Assembly: GCF_042652645.1 (NCBI RefSeq)
Contig: NZ_JBHSGU010000002.1
Span: forward strand, 620,001 to 684,000
DNA length: 64,000 nucleotides
Reading direction: 5' to 3'
Source: Glaciecola siphonariae
GTDB taxonomy: Bacteria; Pseudomonadota; Gammaproteobacteria; Enterobacterales; Alteromonadaceae
Below, one piece after another: positions 47,232 through 55,781 of this stretch. The position numbers and the translations under genes were made by a program. Under the pieces are notes generated by a model. That model had not been told where the DNA came from. It searched no databases and saw nothing but the letters and a program-made list of their open reading frames with translations. How positions within the stretch are numbered: position 1 is the stretch's first letter; each line of letters starts with the position of its first letter.

Positions 47232-48128
47232 ATGACGAATAATCTTAGCCAATCCATTGCGTCGCAAATTAGCATAGATGAGTACGTGGCTCTGTCTGCC
47301 TCGCCTGTTCTTCTCTATACGACGATGGTGGATGCACCCGCAGATAAGCCTGATATTGTAAAACAGCGCCCTGATGCCTTAATCCCGAACTCACTTTTGT
47401 TTGATTTTCAATCTGTTATACGAGATACCGCTTCAAGCCTGAGTAATATGATGCCATCTGTCGATGTGTTTGAACGAGAGGTGAGGCGCCTTGGCATTAA
47501 TATAGGCGATGAGATTGTCGTTTATGACGATTTTGGCAACTTTTGTGCGTCAAGAGTGTGGTTTATGTTCAAGAGTATGGGACATGACAACATTCGAGTG
47601 CTCGAAGGCGGCTTGCCTCAATGGCATTCAAGAGGTTTGAATACGCAAGCATTGGCGGCTAAGCCAATAAAAAAGGGGAGCTTTGTTGCCACGCCAAATC
47701 CACAATACCAATTTGTAGACAGTGATTTTATTGCTAAGTCGGTAGTTAAGTCGGTAGCGCAGGCAACAGGCACACATTTGCCACTGCTAGACGCCAGAAG
47801 TCAGGCAAGATTCAGCGGTAAAGAGAAGCTTGACGCTCCGAATATGCGCAGCGGCCATATTCCTAATTCAGTTAATATTCCTTACCGGCACTTACAGTGT
47901 AATAACGGTGGATTTTTGCCCATTGATGCTCTAAAACATGTCTTTACGACTGCACTCACTAATTACGAATCGCAATCAGCCATGGCGTTTACCTGTGGCA
48001 GTGGCGTCACGGCCTGCATATTGGCGCAAGCAGCAGACGCGTTAGGGCATAGTCCATTATATGTTTACGACGGTTCTTGGTCTGACTGGGGTGCGCAACA
48101 TCATTTGCCAATAAGCACGGGAGAGTGA
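47232..48128 (+). CDS. sseA: 3-mercaptopyruvate sulfurtransferase, tandem rhodanese
   Basis: This encodes 298 residues with two rhodanese domains (E. coli SseA 281). The second domain carries the catalytic loop CGSGVTA, which is diagnostic of mercaptopyruvate specificity rather than thiosulfate. The first domain has the usual GDEIVVYDDFGNFCASRVW structure. It cleaves 3-mercaptopyruvate and delivers sulfane sulfur to thiols or cyanide. The next gene starts one base after its stop. Confidence 0.9.
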   Translation: MTNNLSQSIASQISIDEYVALSASPVLLYTTMVDAPADKPDIVKQRPDALIPNSLLFDFQSVIRDTASSLSNMMPSVDVFEREVRRLGINIGDEIVVYDDFGNFCASRVWFMFKSMGHDNIRVLEGGLPQWHSRGLNTQALAAKPIKKGSFVATPNPQYQFVDSDFIAKSVVKSVAQATGTHLPLLDARSQARFSGKEKLDAPNMRSGHIPNSVNIPYRHLQCNNGGFLPIDALKHVFTTALTNYESQSAMAFTCGSGVTACILAQAADALGHSPLYVYDGSWSDWGAQHHLPISTGE

Positions 48129-48129
48129 A

Positions 48130-48756
48130 GTGGGATTAGACTGGACGGTATGGTTAAGCATTGCGCTTATGCACGCGTTTGCAGTGGCAAGTCCTGGGCC
48201 TGACTTTGCGGTGGTGATGAAGCAAAGTCTGCAACAAGGACGTCGAGTGGGCATTATTACCAGCATAGGGGTAGGGGCAGGGATTTTGCTTCACGTTGCA
48301 TACTCTATTTTAGGTGTTAGCTTGCTGATAAAAACAACTGACTGGCTTTATCAAACCCTAATATACGCAGCCGCGCTTTATTTAGTATGGATGGGAATAG
48401 GGGCCCTAAGAAGTCGAGCCAATACAATAGATGACGCCCCGCCGAGTGAAATAAACGCGCACTCTAGTATTAAGGCATTTATGGTCGGGTTTATCACCAA
48501 TGGCCTTAATCCAAAAGCGACGCTGTTTTTTCTAACCTTATATACTTTGGCAATCCCCGCGACTTCGAGTTTATTAGCTAAATTAACCTACGGCGTATAT
48601 CTCGCATTTGCCACCGCATGCTGGTTTATTTTCGTTAGTTTTTTAGTCAGCCATAAACGCGTGCGGCTAGCATATGTATCACATGGATACATTTTTGACC
48701 GCTTAATGGGCGCTGTATTGGTAATAATGGCAATTATATTAGTGGTGGCCCAATAA
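48130..48756 (+). CDS. LysE family amino acid exporter
   Basis: This encodes 208 residues from a GTG. The start (WLSIALMHAFAVASPGPDFAV) contains the conserved GPD motif of LysE/RhtB exporters, and six hydrophobic segments are visible. It exports amino acids or analogues across the inner membrane. The substrate is unknown. It is coupled to sseA with one base between, so thiol-amino-acid export is an idea but not shown. Confidence 0.85.
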   Translation: MGLDWTVWLSIALMHAFAVASPGPDFAVVMKQSLQQGRRVGIITSIGVGAGILLHVAYSILGVSLLIKTTDWLYQTLIYAAALYLVWMGIGALRSRANTIDDAPPSEINAHSSIKAFMVGFITNGLNPKATLFFLTLYTLAIPATSSLLAKLTYGVYLAFATACWFIFVSFLVSHKRVRLAYVSHGYIFDRLMGAVLVIMAIILVVAQ

Positions 48757-48852
48757 TTGGTGGTAACATTATTGGGTTCATGGCTGTATATATGGCTAAA
48801 CGGTGCAGTAAAGCCGTGCTTACCACGTGCACGCAATTATTCTTAGGTCACG

Positions 48853-49581
48853 ATGAAAAACGATGCTCACATTCAGCAAATGCTGGCAAAACAATATGAT
48901 TTTGATGTAAAAAACGTGTTGGTACGGGCACGCGATCTCAGTGCGCAAAATAACTGGGTGTTAGTGCAGGGCATACTTACTATCATTTCAGTGGCCATCG
49001 TCCTTGGTTTCATATTTGTGATTGCCTTTGGCATCGAAACAATTGAGCAGGCGGGGAATTTAGACAATACCCAAAATGCCATTGCGAGTCTTGTTATTAA
49101 TGTGATTCTAGCGCCACTTATCGGTGGGGTCACTATGCTTGCAATAACCAGCGTCAGAAGACTTGAAGCTAAAGCGGTCAATATGTTTGCTTACTTCGGT
49201 TATATTTTGCCTCTTGGCGTGGCGACTTTACTCATCTCTATTGCCAGCGACATCGGGCTGATGCTTATGGTCTTGCCGGGCCTATACATCGCTGTTGCGA
49301 CTGTTTTTGCAACACCTCTGATTATCGACAAACACCTCACGCCAATATCCGCCATCATATTATCAATGCGCATGTGTAACGCTTATTTATTTCAAATGAC
49401 GGTAATGTTTTTGATTTTCGTGGCCTTAATGGTGGGCGTTTTTATCACCTTTGGTTTTGCGCTTATCTGGGTAGGCCCGTATTACCTAAATGTGAAAGCG
49501 ATTCTGTATCATGATTTATTTTGTGGTGAGCAGCCAGAAGAGTCTTTAGAAAACCAAAACACAGGAGTGTTCGATGCATAA
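48853..49581 (+). CDS. Multi-pass inner-membrane protein, unknown
   Basis: This encodes 242 residues with about six TM segments (around 38-62, 78-98, 112-135, 137-155, 172-200, 205-225). It resembles DUF975/UPF0259-like membrane proteins but I cannot assign it firmly. It overlaps the following glucosaminidase gene by eight bases, so the two may be coupled. Confidence 0.55.
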   Translation: MKNDAHIQQMLAKQYDFDVKNVLVRARDLSAQNNWVLVQGILTIISVAIVLGFIFVIAFGIETIEQAGNLDNTQNAIASLVINVILAPLIGGVTMLAITSVRRLEAKAVNMFAYFGYILPLGVATLLISIASDIGLMLMVLPGLYIAVATVFATPLIIDKHLTPISAIILSMRMCNAYLFQMTVMFLIFVALMVGVFITFGFALIWVGPYYLNVKAILYHDLFCGEQPEESLENQNTGVFDA

Positions 49582-50344
49582 ATCTAAAGCCCTTTTGGGC
49601 GCAGTGCTCGTTATTTTGATAGGGTTACTTATATGGTTTCGGCCACAGCCATCGCTTGTTGAGACCATTCCCGCTGTAGAGCATGCTGACGACCCAGTAC
49701 CAGACTTTAAACAATATGAAGATGTGCGCGACAAAAAACAGGCCTTTTTCGAGTATCTAAAACCAGCGGTGGTGGCACAAAACGATTACTTTAGAGAGGT
49801 GCGCCAATTTCTCAAAGAGTTGCAAGCCAAAGTAGATGGCGGAAATGGCCTAAGTAGCGACGAACAAGAACAGTTAAACTGGCTGATTGATGAGTATCGA
49901 GTTGAGACAGATCAAGACTTAGATGCAGCATTTACGACATTATTACGCCGCGTTGATATTATTCCTGTTGAGCTTGTATTGGTACAAAGTGCGAATGAAT
50001 CAGCATGGGGCACAAGCCGCTTCGCGGTTGAAGGCTACAATTTTTTTGGTATGTGGTGCTTTGTTGAAGATTGCGGGTTTGTGCCTAAACGCAGAAACGA
50101 AGGCGCAATACATGAGGTGGCTAAATATGATGACTTGTCGGCCGCAATGTATTCATATATGCGAAATCTTAACCGTCATCCGGCGTACAAAGAGTTAAGA
50201 GCAATTAGAGCTGAGCTAAGAGCAAGCAATAAACCTATTACCGCAATGAAGCTAGCTGAAGGATTGGTGCAATACTCTGAGCGTGGTGAAGAGTATATTG
50301 AAGAGCTTCAGCAAATGATTCGAGTGAACAGAGAGCTTATATAA
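49574..50344 (+). CDS. Bax-like glucosaminidase
   Basis: This encodes 256 residues. An N-terminal membrane anchor (ALLGAVLVILIGLLIWF) is followed by a charged linker, then a glucosaminidase domain (VQSANESAWGTSRFAVEGYN, FGMWC, EVAKYDDLSAAMYSYM, NRHPAYKELR). The catalytic Glu is in the ANESAWG segment. E. coli Bax has the same plan (274 residues). It should cleave the N-acetylglucosamine bond of peptidoglycan from the periplasm. Confidence 0.85.
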   Translation: MHKSKALLGAVLVILIGLLIWFRPQPSLVETIPAVEHADDPVPDFKQYEDVRDKKQAFFEYLKPAVVAQNDYFREVRQFLKELQAKVDGGNGLSSDEQEQLNWLIDEYRVETDQDLDAAFTTLLRRVDIIPVELVLVQSANESAWGTSRFAVEGYNFFGMWCFVEDCGFVPKRRNEGAIHEVAKYDDLSAAMYSYMRNLNRHPAYKELRAIRAELRASNKPITAMKLAEGLVQYSERGEEYIEELQQMIRVNRELI

Positions 50345-50418
50345 GGTTGTTTTTAGCCTCGGCACATATACCAAAGCAGGCACCAAAGTACATACAACAT
50401 TAGTGAGAACCCCTTAAA

Positions 50419-51075
50419 ATGAAAACGAAACTGCTAAACAACACGCTTTGCGCGCTCATTATATGTATGCTGAGCGGCGTAAATGGGGTGTATGCAGACG
50501 AAATACAGGTTGCGTATAAGACCTTTTACTCACACGTTCGCAAACTAAATAACGATGATACCCAAGCATTGCAATTTGCTTTTGGCTTTGTACACGTTCA
50601 AAGCAAACAGTTGTGCCAAATAAACAGTGCACGCATCAGTACGCAGAAACAGCAAATCCCTTTAGACGTTAGCAACGAGAACCGCTTTACTGTGCCCTCA
50701 GAAAGGGCTTTGAGAATGGCTGATGCAGTCATCTATATTGACTTTGAAGAGCAAAGTAATCAGTGCGATATATCCGTTCAGCTTGAAACCAAGCCCGAAT
50801 ATGTTAAACAAAGCTACAGCTATGATGAATTGATGTTTATACATCAACAATACGAAGCCTTTTTTAATGAAATGGGTAGCTTTATGTCATTCATGATGCC
50901 AACGGTGAAGGGCTTAGTATTTCAATTTGAAGACGAAAGCTACACCGTTGATTTAGACAATGGCGAAAAAATCATTCAAGGCACTTTACGTTTAGATGAG
51001 GCGTTCTTCGAGAAAGAAAAGGCCTTAGAGCTACCCACAAAACCGTTACGCATAACCGCTCTAGCTAGCAAATAA
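50419..51075 (+). CDS. DUF2987 family periplasmic protein
   Basis: This encodes 218 residues with a signal peptide (LCALIICMLSGVNGVYAD). The mature start VAYKTFYSHVRKLNNDDTQ and the later FNEMGSFMSFMMPTVKGLVF fit DUF2987, a family known from Vibrio and Alteromonadales with no assigned role. It converges with the rssA-like gene after eight bases, with little room for a terminator. Confidence 0.7.
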   Translation: MKTKLLNNTLCALIICMLSGVNGVYADEIQVAYKTFYSHVRKLNNDDTQALQFAFGFVHVQSKQLCQINSARISTQKQQIPLDVSNENRFTVPSERALRMADAVIYIDFEEQSNQCDISVQLETKPEYVKQSYSYDELMFIHQQYEAFFNEMGSFMSFMMPTVKGLVFQFEDESYTVDLDNGEKIIQGTLRLDEAFFEKEKALELPTKPLRITALASK

Positions 51076-51082
51076 AAAAGGC

Positions 51083-52003
51083 TTAGTCTTTGATGTCTTC
51101 TCCAGTCCGTAGACTGAGCTGGTAGCTGATTTGGTCAGCTAAACGCCCAACACTTCGATGGCCCTTTTCAGCAAGCTCCTTTGCGCGATGAAATTCTAAT
51201 AAGCCAACATCCCGCAACTGCGGCTCTATGAGAATATCGGGCGGATCACCGGCAAGGCGTGAGCGCGTCACCCTTGCTTGGAGTATTTCTAAAGAACTGC
51301 TCATCACGCCCATAATACCCGGCGCTGTCTTTTTATTGGGTTTCGGATCAGGTGAGAACCATTGTTTCATGAAGCCATTTGCGCTCTTACCAATCATTTC
51401 ATCGGTTTTCTTCTGCGATGCTCTGTGCTCATCTTCAAACTTTTCAATTAACTGAGGCCGAAAGTCTGCGCTTAAATTCACCGCAATAACAAAATCAGCA
51501 CCCAGTTGACGACATTGATTCACTGGCACTGGATTAACCACAGCACCGTCGACTAACCATCGTCCTTCATGTTCAATTGGGGCGAACAGTGCCGGAATGG
51601 CGCACGAGGCTTGAATGGCGTCGTTAATATCGCCTTTATTAAATACTACCTCTTTACCTGAATAAAGGTCTGTAGCAACGGCGGTAAAAGGTTTGAGCAT
51701 TTTTTCAAATGATTCGGCGCAAAAGTCTTTTTTGTGTTTTTCAAATACCTTTTGACCGCTAGCGAGACCGCCTCTGCGAAAGCCTACGCCCAGCAAACCG
51801 AAAACCTGCCATTCGGTTAAGCTATTGGCCCATTGTTCGAGCTCGTCTAGATGTCCACTTGCGTAGGCCGCACCAACATACGCGCCGATTGAACAGCCTG
51901 CGACAACGTCTATTTTTACGCCTATTTCCTCTAGCGCTTTAATAATACCAATATGTGCCCAACCGCGCGCAGCGCCTGCGCCCAAAGCCAAACCAATTTT
52001 CAC
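51083..52003 (-). CDS. rssA: Patatin-like phospholipase, RssA family
   Basis: This encodes 306 residues (E. coli RssA 301). The oxyanion motif GAGAARGWAHIG, the nucleophile motif GCSIGAYVG (Gly-x-Ser-x-Gly) and the catalytic DGAVVNPVPV Asp are present. It is probably a lipid hydrolase attached to the inner membrane. It lies downstream of ttcA with a gap of 35 bases. Confidence 0.85.
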   Translation of the reverse strand: MKIGLALGAGAARGWAHIGIIKALEEIGVKIDVVAGCSIGAYVGAAYASGHLDELEQWANSLTEWQVFGLLGVGFRRGGLASGQKVFEKHKKDFCAESFEKMLKPFTAVATDLYSGKEVVFNKGDINDAIQASCAIPALFAPIEHEGRWLVDGAVVNPVPVNQCRQLGADFVIAVNLSADFRPQLIEKFEDEHRASQKKTDEMIGKSANGFMKQWFSPDPKPNKKTAPGIMGVMSSSLEILQARVTRSRLAGDPPDILIEPQLRDVGLLEFHRAKELAEKGHRSVGRLADQISYQLSLRTGEDIKD

Positions 52004-52038
52004 ATTTTCTCCTAGTTGTTAAGCTTCTATTCAGCCTT

Positions 52039-52911
52039 CTATTCGTAGCTTACGCTCAAATCAATTAAATTTGAATATGCTACTTCTGGACCGCTATGCT
52101 CATACGCTTTGCGCGGGGCAGTGCGGTCGATAGTAAGGTCTGTAAAATTAAAAATTCCGCCGTCAGCTAACTGACTCGGACTCACGTTCTTTAAACTCGT
52201 GAATATATTTTCAACACGACCGGGACTTTGTTTATCCCAATTGCTTAGCATCTCTTTGACTACTTTACGCTGAAGATTTTCTTGAGAGCCACACAGATTA
52301 CACGGAATAATTGGAAACTCTTTGATTTCAGCGTATTTCGCAATGTCTTTTTCACGACAAAACGCAAGTGGTCTAATGACGATATTGCGTTTATCATCGC
52401 TCAATAGTTTGGGCGGCATCGCTTTTAAGCTACCGTTGTTGAACATGTTTAAAAATAATGTCTCAACCATATCATCCATATGGTGACCGAGGGCAATTTT
52501 GTGAGCACCAATCTCATCAGCAAAGGTATACAGCGTACCTCTTCGTAGACGTGAGCATAGCGAACAGGTTGTTTTCCCTTCAGGAACCTTTTGCTTAACA
52601 ATAGAATAGGTGTCTTTATCGATAATGTAATAATCGATGCCGTGATGCTCGAGGTAGTCCGGAAGAATATGTTCTGGGAATCCTGGCTGTTTTTGGTCGA
52701 GGTTGACGGCAACCACATCAAATTTTATCGGCGCTACTTTTTTCAAATGTAGCAGGCAGTCAAGCATGACAAAGCTATCTTTGCCTCCGCTTATAGCGCA
52801 CATAACCAAGTCGCCATCTTCTATCATATTGTATTCAATTACCGCTTTAGCACATTGGCTTCTAAGCTGCTTTTGAAGTTTTTTTGAGTTGTTTGACCCT
52901 TGCATCATCAC
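52039..52911 (-). CDS. ttcA: tRNA 2-thiocytidine(32) synthetase TtcA
   Basis: This encodes 290 residues. The PP-loop CAISGGKDSFVMLDCLL and the two Cys pairs CSLC and CNLC, which coordinate the 4Fe-4S cluster, are all present. It thiolates cytidine 32 of several tRNAs using ATP and sulfur. It sits after uspE, the arrangement seen in Shewanella and Alteromonas. Confidence 0.95.
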   Translation of the reverse strand: MMMQGSNNSKKLQKQLRSQCAKAVIEYNMIEDGDLVMCAISGGKDSFVMLDCLLHLKKVAPIKFDVVAVNLDQKQPGFPEHILPDYLEHHGIDYYIIDKDTYSIVKQKVPEGKTTCSLCSRLRRGTLYTFADEIGAHKIALGHHMDDMVETLFLNMFNNGSLKAMPPKLLSDDKRNIVIRPLAFCREKDIAKYAEIKEFPIIPCNLCGSQENLQRKVVKEMLSNWDKQSPGRVENIFTSLKNVSPSQLADGGIFNFTDLTIDRTAPRKAYEHSGPEVAYSNLIDLSVSYE

Positions 52912-52997
52912 TAAAACATGTCCTTAACGCTTTGCGAGTTGATGATCTAATGAATTAATGAGGCATCAACCTGCAAAAGCGAACAGATAAATAAAAA

Positions 52998-53024
52998 CGG
53001 GGCAAGTATACGTAACTTGCCCCG
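52998..53024 (-). terminator. Terminator of uspE
   Basis: CGGGGCAAGT and ACTTGCCCCG pair perfectly around a seven-base loop. Read on the reverse strand the stem is followed by TTTTTATTT, so it terminates uspE. Confidence 0.9.
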
Positions 53025-53056
53025 TGGTTTCACCTGTTGCTTTTAAGCAAAGATAA

Positions 53057-53959
53057 CTATTGGATATTTGGCTTGATGACTAAGGTATCACAGTTTATTT
53101 TATCAATAATGTGTTCTGCGGTGTTGCCTAACAGCGCCGCGGATATGCCTCGCCGCCCAACAGACCCGAGAACAAGCAGTTCAGCGTCTAATTGCTCGCA
53201 AAGCTTGGGGATTACATCTTCTGGCAAGCCTTCAGACACGTGCACGTGATTCGAAGGCAAATCATGCTGCTTTGCAATCGCATTTATCTCTTCTAAATGC
53301 CGAGCCTGCACATCTTCGTTATATGCTTGAGCGTTAAAGCTAGGCACTTCAATGGCGATATGAACAGGTGCCCCTGCGAAGGTATTCGCCAAATGAACGT
53401 TTGCGTCTATAACTTTCGCTAAATCACAACTAACTTTACAGACTCGGTCGCTTAACAGATTATGCACACTGTCGTTGGTGTCGATGCTAACAGCAGACAC
53501 AATGTTGCCGTTTTCAGGCCAGCTATGCTCTTTTACCATTAATACATTTATTGGGCTTACCCTTAATAAATGCCAGTCGTTCGGCGTAAAGACTTTTTGC
53601 GCCAACTTATTGTGTTGTTTGCAGCTTTTCACAATCAGATCACAGTGCTCATGGGTGGCAACGTCGACAATACCGCGATAAAGCGATTTGTTCCAAATTG
53701 CTTTTGTTTGCACCTGAGCATCACAACGACTTACATAGGCTTGCATGGCTTTGCTTTGCCCATTGAGCAAGGCCGCTTTCATATCAACACGCTGCTCGGT
53801 GGTCAAAAAGTTAGTCATGTCGTAGGTTTCATCGAATATACAGCTTACTAGCAGGATACTCGCGTTGGTCTTCTCAGCGAGATAGCACGCGCGTTGAAAC
53901 GCAGACTGTTCTTTATGGTAGGGGTCAAATACGACTAAGATGCGTGAACAGTTGAACAT
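53057..53959 (-). CDS. uspE: Universal stress protein UspE
   Basis: This encodes 300 residues in two tandem Usp domains (E. coli UspE 316). The first starts CSRILVVFDPYHKEQSAFQR; the second ends LLVLGSVGRRGISAALLGNTA with the nucleotide-binding G-x2-G-x9-G-type segment. It is linked to anaerobic and stress adaptation and follows fnr, its usual neighbour. Confidence 0.9.
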   Translation of the reverse strand: MFNCSRILVVFDPYHKEQSAFQRACYLAEKTNASILLVSCIFDETYDMTNFLTTEQRVDMKAALLNGQSKAMQAYVSRCDAQVQTKAIWNKSLYRGIVDVATHEHCDLIVKSCKQHNKLAQKVFTPNDWHLLRVSPINVLMVKEHSWPENGNIVSAVSIDTNDSVHNLLSDRVCKVSCDLAKVIDANVHLANTFAGAPVHIAIEVPSFNAQAYNEDVQARHLEEINAIAKQHDLPSNHVHVSEGLPEDVIPKLCEQLDAELLVLGSVGRRGISAALLGNTAEHIIDKINCDTLVIKPNIQ

Positions 53960-53998
53960 GTACGTTCTCCGTTATTTCAGACACCCTTAGTATAAGAA

Positions 53999-54028
53999 AA
54001 GGCGCGAGCATATGCATGCAGGCGCCTT
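53999..54028 (-). terminator. Terminator of fnr
   Basis: AAGGCGC and GCGCCTT pair around a loop that itself contains GCATATGCATGC. Read on the reverse strand a TTTTC run follows. Confidence 0.65.
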
Positions 54029-54048
54029 GTGCTGGATCAATGAATATC

Positions 54049-54786
54049 TTAATTTATTGCAGAAATCGAAATCTCGTTCTCCGGCATGCGCTGCTGAACG
54101 CCCGCAAAATCTAAGATGGTAATGAGCTTACCGTCAACTTCTATTAAGCCTTCTTTCTGAAAACGGGTGAGTAAGCGGCTAATGGTCTCTACAGTGAGGC
54201 CGAGGTAATTTCCAATTTCATTGCGGGTCATCGACAAATTAAACTGTTTAGCTGAATAACCGCGCTCATCGAAGCGCTGCGATAAATGACTAATAAAATG
54301 CAGTAAGCGCTCTTCAGCACTGCGTTTGCTTAACAGCATCATTAATTCGTGATCGTGCTTTATTTCTGCGCTCATGAAGCGCATTATTTGCTGACGCAAC
54401 TTAGGATAGCGCTCCGACACTTTATCTAGCGTATCGTAAGGAAGTTCACATACCATGGCTGTTTCAAGTGCTTGAGAATAACTTTGGTGCTTATTGTCTT
54501 TTAATGCGTCAAAGCCAATTATATCGCCAGGAAAATGAAAGCCTGTGATTTGTTCAACACCGTCTTTATCGCTGATGTAAGACTTAAAAGAACCAGACCG
54601 CACTGCATACAAGGAGTGAAAGGGTTGACCGCTTTGCACGAGCTTGTCATGTTTGTGCAAGGGACGTTTTCTTTCGATAATATCGTCGAGTGATTCAAGC
54701 TCTGTTTTACTTAGACTTACGGGTAAACAGAGGTGACTGAAGCTGCAGCTTTGGCAGTGAATGGAGAGCTCAGGACTAGATGCCAT
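54049..54786 (-). CDS. fnr: Oxygen-sensing transcription factor FNR (EtrA)
   Basis: This encodes 245 residues. The iron-sulfur Cys cluster is C11-x2-C14-x5-C20 plus the fourth Cys in MVCELPYDTL. The C-terminal helix-turn-helix has ETISRLLTRFQKEG, with the E-x2-S-R recognition residues of FNR. It activates genes such as ccoNOQP when oxygen is low; a matching box lies at 62250-62263. It follows the cbb3 assembly genes. Confidence 0.95.
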   Translation of the reverse strand: MASSPELSIHCQSCSFSHLCLPVSLSKTELESLDDIIERKRPLHKHDKLVQSGQPFHSLYAVRSGSFKSYISDKDGVEQITGFHFPGDIIGFDALKDNKHQSYSQALETAMVCELPYDTLDKVSERYPKLRQQIMRFMSAEIKHDHELMMLLSKRSAEERLLHFISHLSQRFDERGYSAKQFNLSMTRNEIGNYLGLTVETISRLLTRFQKEGLIEVDGKLITILDFAGVQQRMPENEISISAIN

Positions 54787-54813
54787 GAATTACATCCTTT
54801 AAGAGAATTCAGA

Positions 54814-55482
54814 TCACTTTATACCTTGAATAATCGGTAAAATCAAAACAAAAGCAGAGATAATTAGACCAAAGGCTAGAGTTTTGCGAGTAAGACTGTG
54901 TTGTAAAAAGGGCAAAATAAAATTTGCGCCCAGGCTCATTGCAATTAAAGCAGGAAACGTACCTGCGCCGAACATCATCATAAACGCTGCGCCATTAAGC
55001 GCACTGCCCGATGCCATCGACCACGTCAGCGCTGTATACACTAAACCACATGGCAACCATCCCCAAACCATGCCATAGCCAAGCGCATATCCTGGATGCT
55101 TAAATGGCAGCATTTTTTTTGATAATGGCTGTAGGTAGCGCCATAGATGAGAGCCTAGTTTCTCAAAATATGAAAGGCCTTTGTACCAGTCGCTAATATA
55201 AAGTGCCAATAGGATCAAAAAGACCGCGCTGATAATGGTGAGAATGGGGATGGTGGTATGGATGGCGTTGCTTGCAATAGCGCCTAAATAGCCGCTTAAT
55301 GCACCCGCTAAGCTGTAAGAAAGCACTCGCCCAACGTTGTAGGCCAGAATATAAAAAGAAGGAGAGGCCTGCTTGGGAATAGCAAAGGTAAATGCGCTGG
55401 CAATACCGCCGCACATACCTACACAATGCACGCCACCGGCCAGGCCCATTAAAAATGCGGAAAAAAGACCGATTTCAATCAT
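54814..55482 (-). CDS. Sulfite exporter TauE/SafE-like membrane protein of the cbb3 cluster
   Basis: This encodes 222 residues with about six TM segments and the GVHCVGMCGG start motif typical of this subfamily. It is consistently found between ccoS and fnr in gammaproteobacteria, so it is probably involved in cbb3 oxidase maturation or copper/haem handling rather than sulfite export. It overlaps ccoS by eight bases. Confidence 0.8.
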   Translation of the reverse strand: MIEIGLFSAFLMGLAGGVHCVGMCGGIASAFTFAIPKQASPSFYILAYNVGRVLSYSLAGALSGYLGAIASNAIHTTIPILTIISAVFLILLALYISDWYKGLSYFEKLGSHLWRYLQPLSKKMLPFKHPGYALGYGMVWGWLPCGLVYTALTWSMASGSALNGAAFMMMFGAGTFPALIAMSLGANFILPFLQHSLTRKTLAFGLIISAFVLILPIIQGIK

Positions 55483-55774
55483 GCTTAGCGGAAGATGCCT
55501 TCGTTACGCCGTGTGCATCTGGGCTATCTGAGATGGCCTTATCTTCTAATGTATCTGCGCTTATTGGGCGATTTGCGCCGCCTTCTATAAGCTGCGTTGA
55601 AGTGTTAAGCTTTTCTTTTTCGTTAGGCTTTTTTATGTCGTCGTCAAACAAAATGCTGTATCCCTGACGCTCTAGATCATCAAACTGATTCGACTTTACC
55701 GCCCAAAAAAACACACCAACCGCAATTGAAACAATGATAATCGCCAGCGGAATTAACACAAATATAATACTCAT
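55475..55774 (-). CDS. ccoS: Cbb3 oxidase assembly protein CcoS
   Basis: This encodes 99 residues with one TM at the N-terminus and the conserved FFWAVKSNQFDDLERQGYSI segment. The charged C-terminal tail is longer than in most CcoS proteins. It is required for maturation of the cbb3 oxidase. It lies seven bases after ccoI. Confidence 0.9.
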   Translation of the reverse strand: MSIIFVLIPLAIIIVSIAVGVFFWAVKSNQFDDLERQGYSILFDDDIKKPNEKEKLNTSTQLIEGGANRPISADTLEDKAISDSPDAHGVTKASSAKHD

Positions 55775-55781
55775 GGTGCAA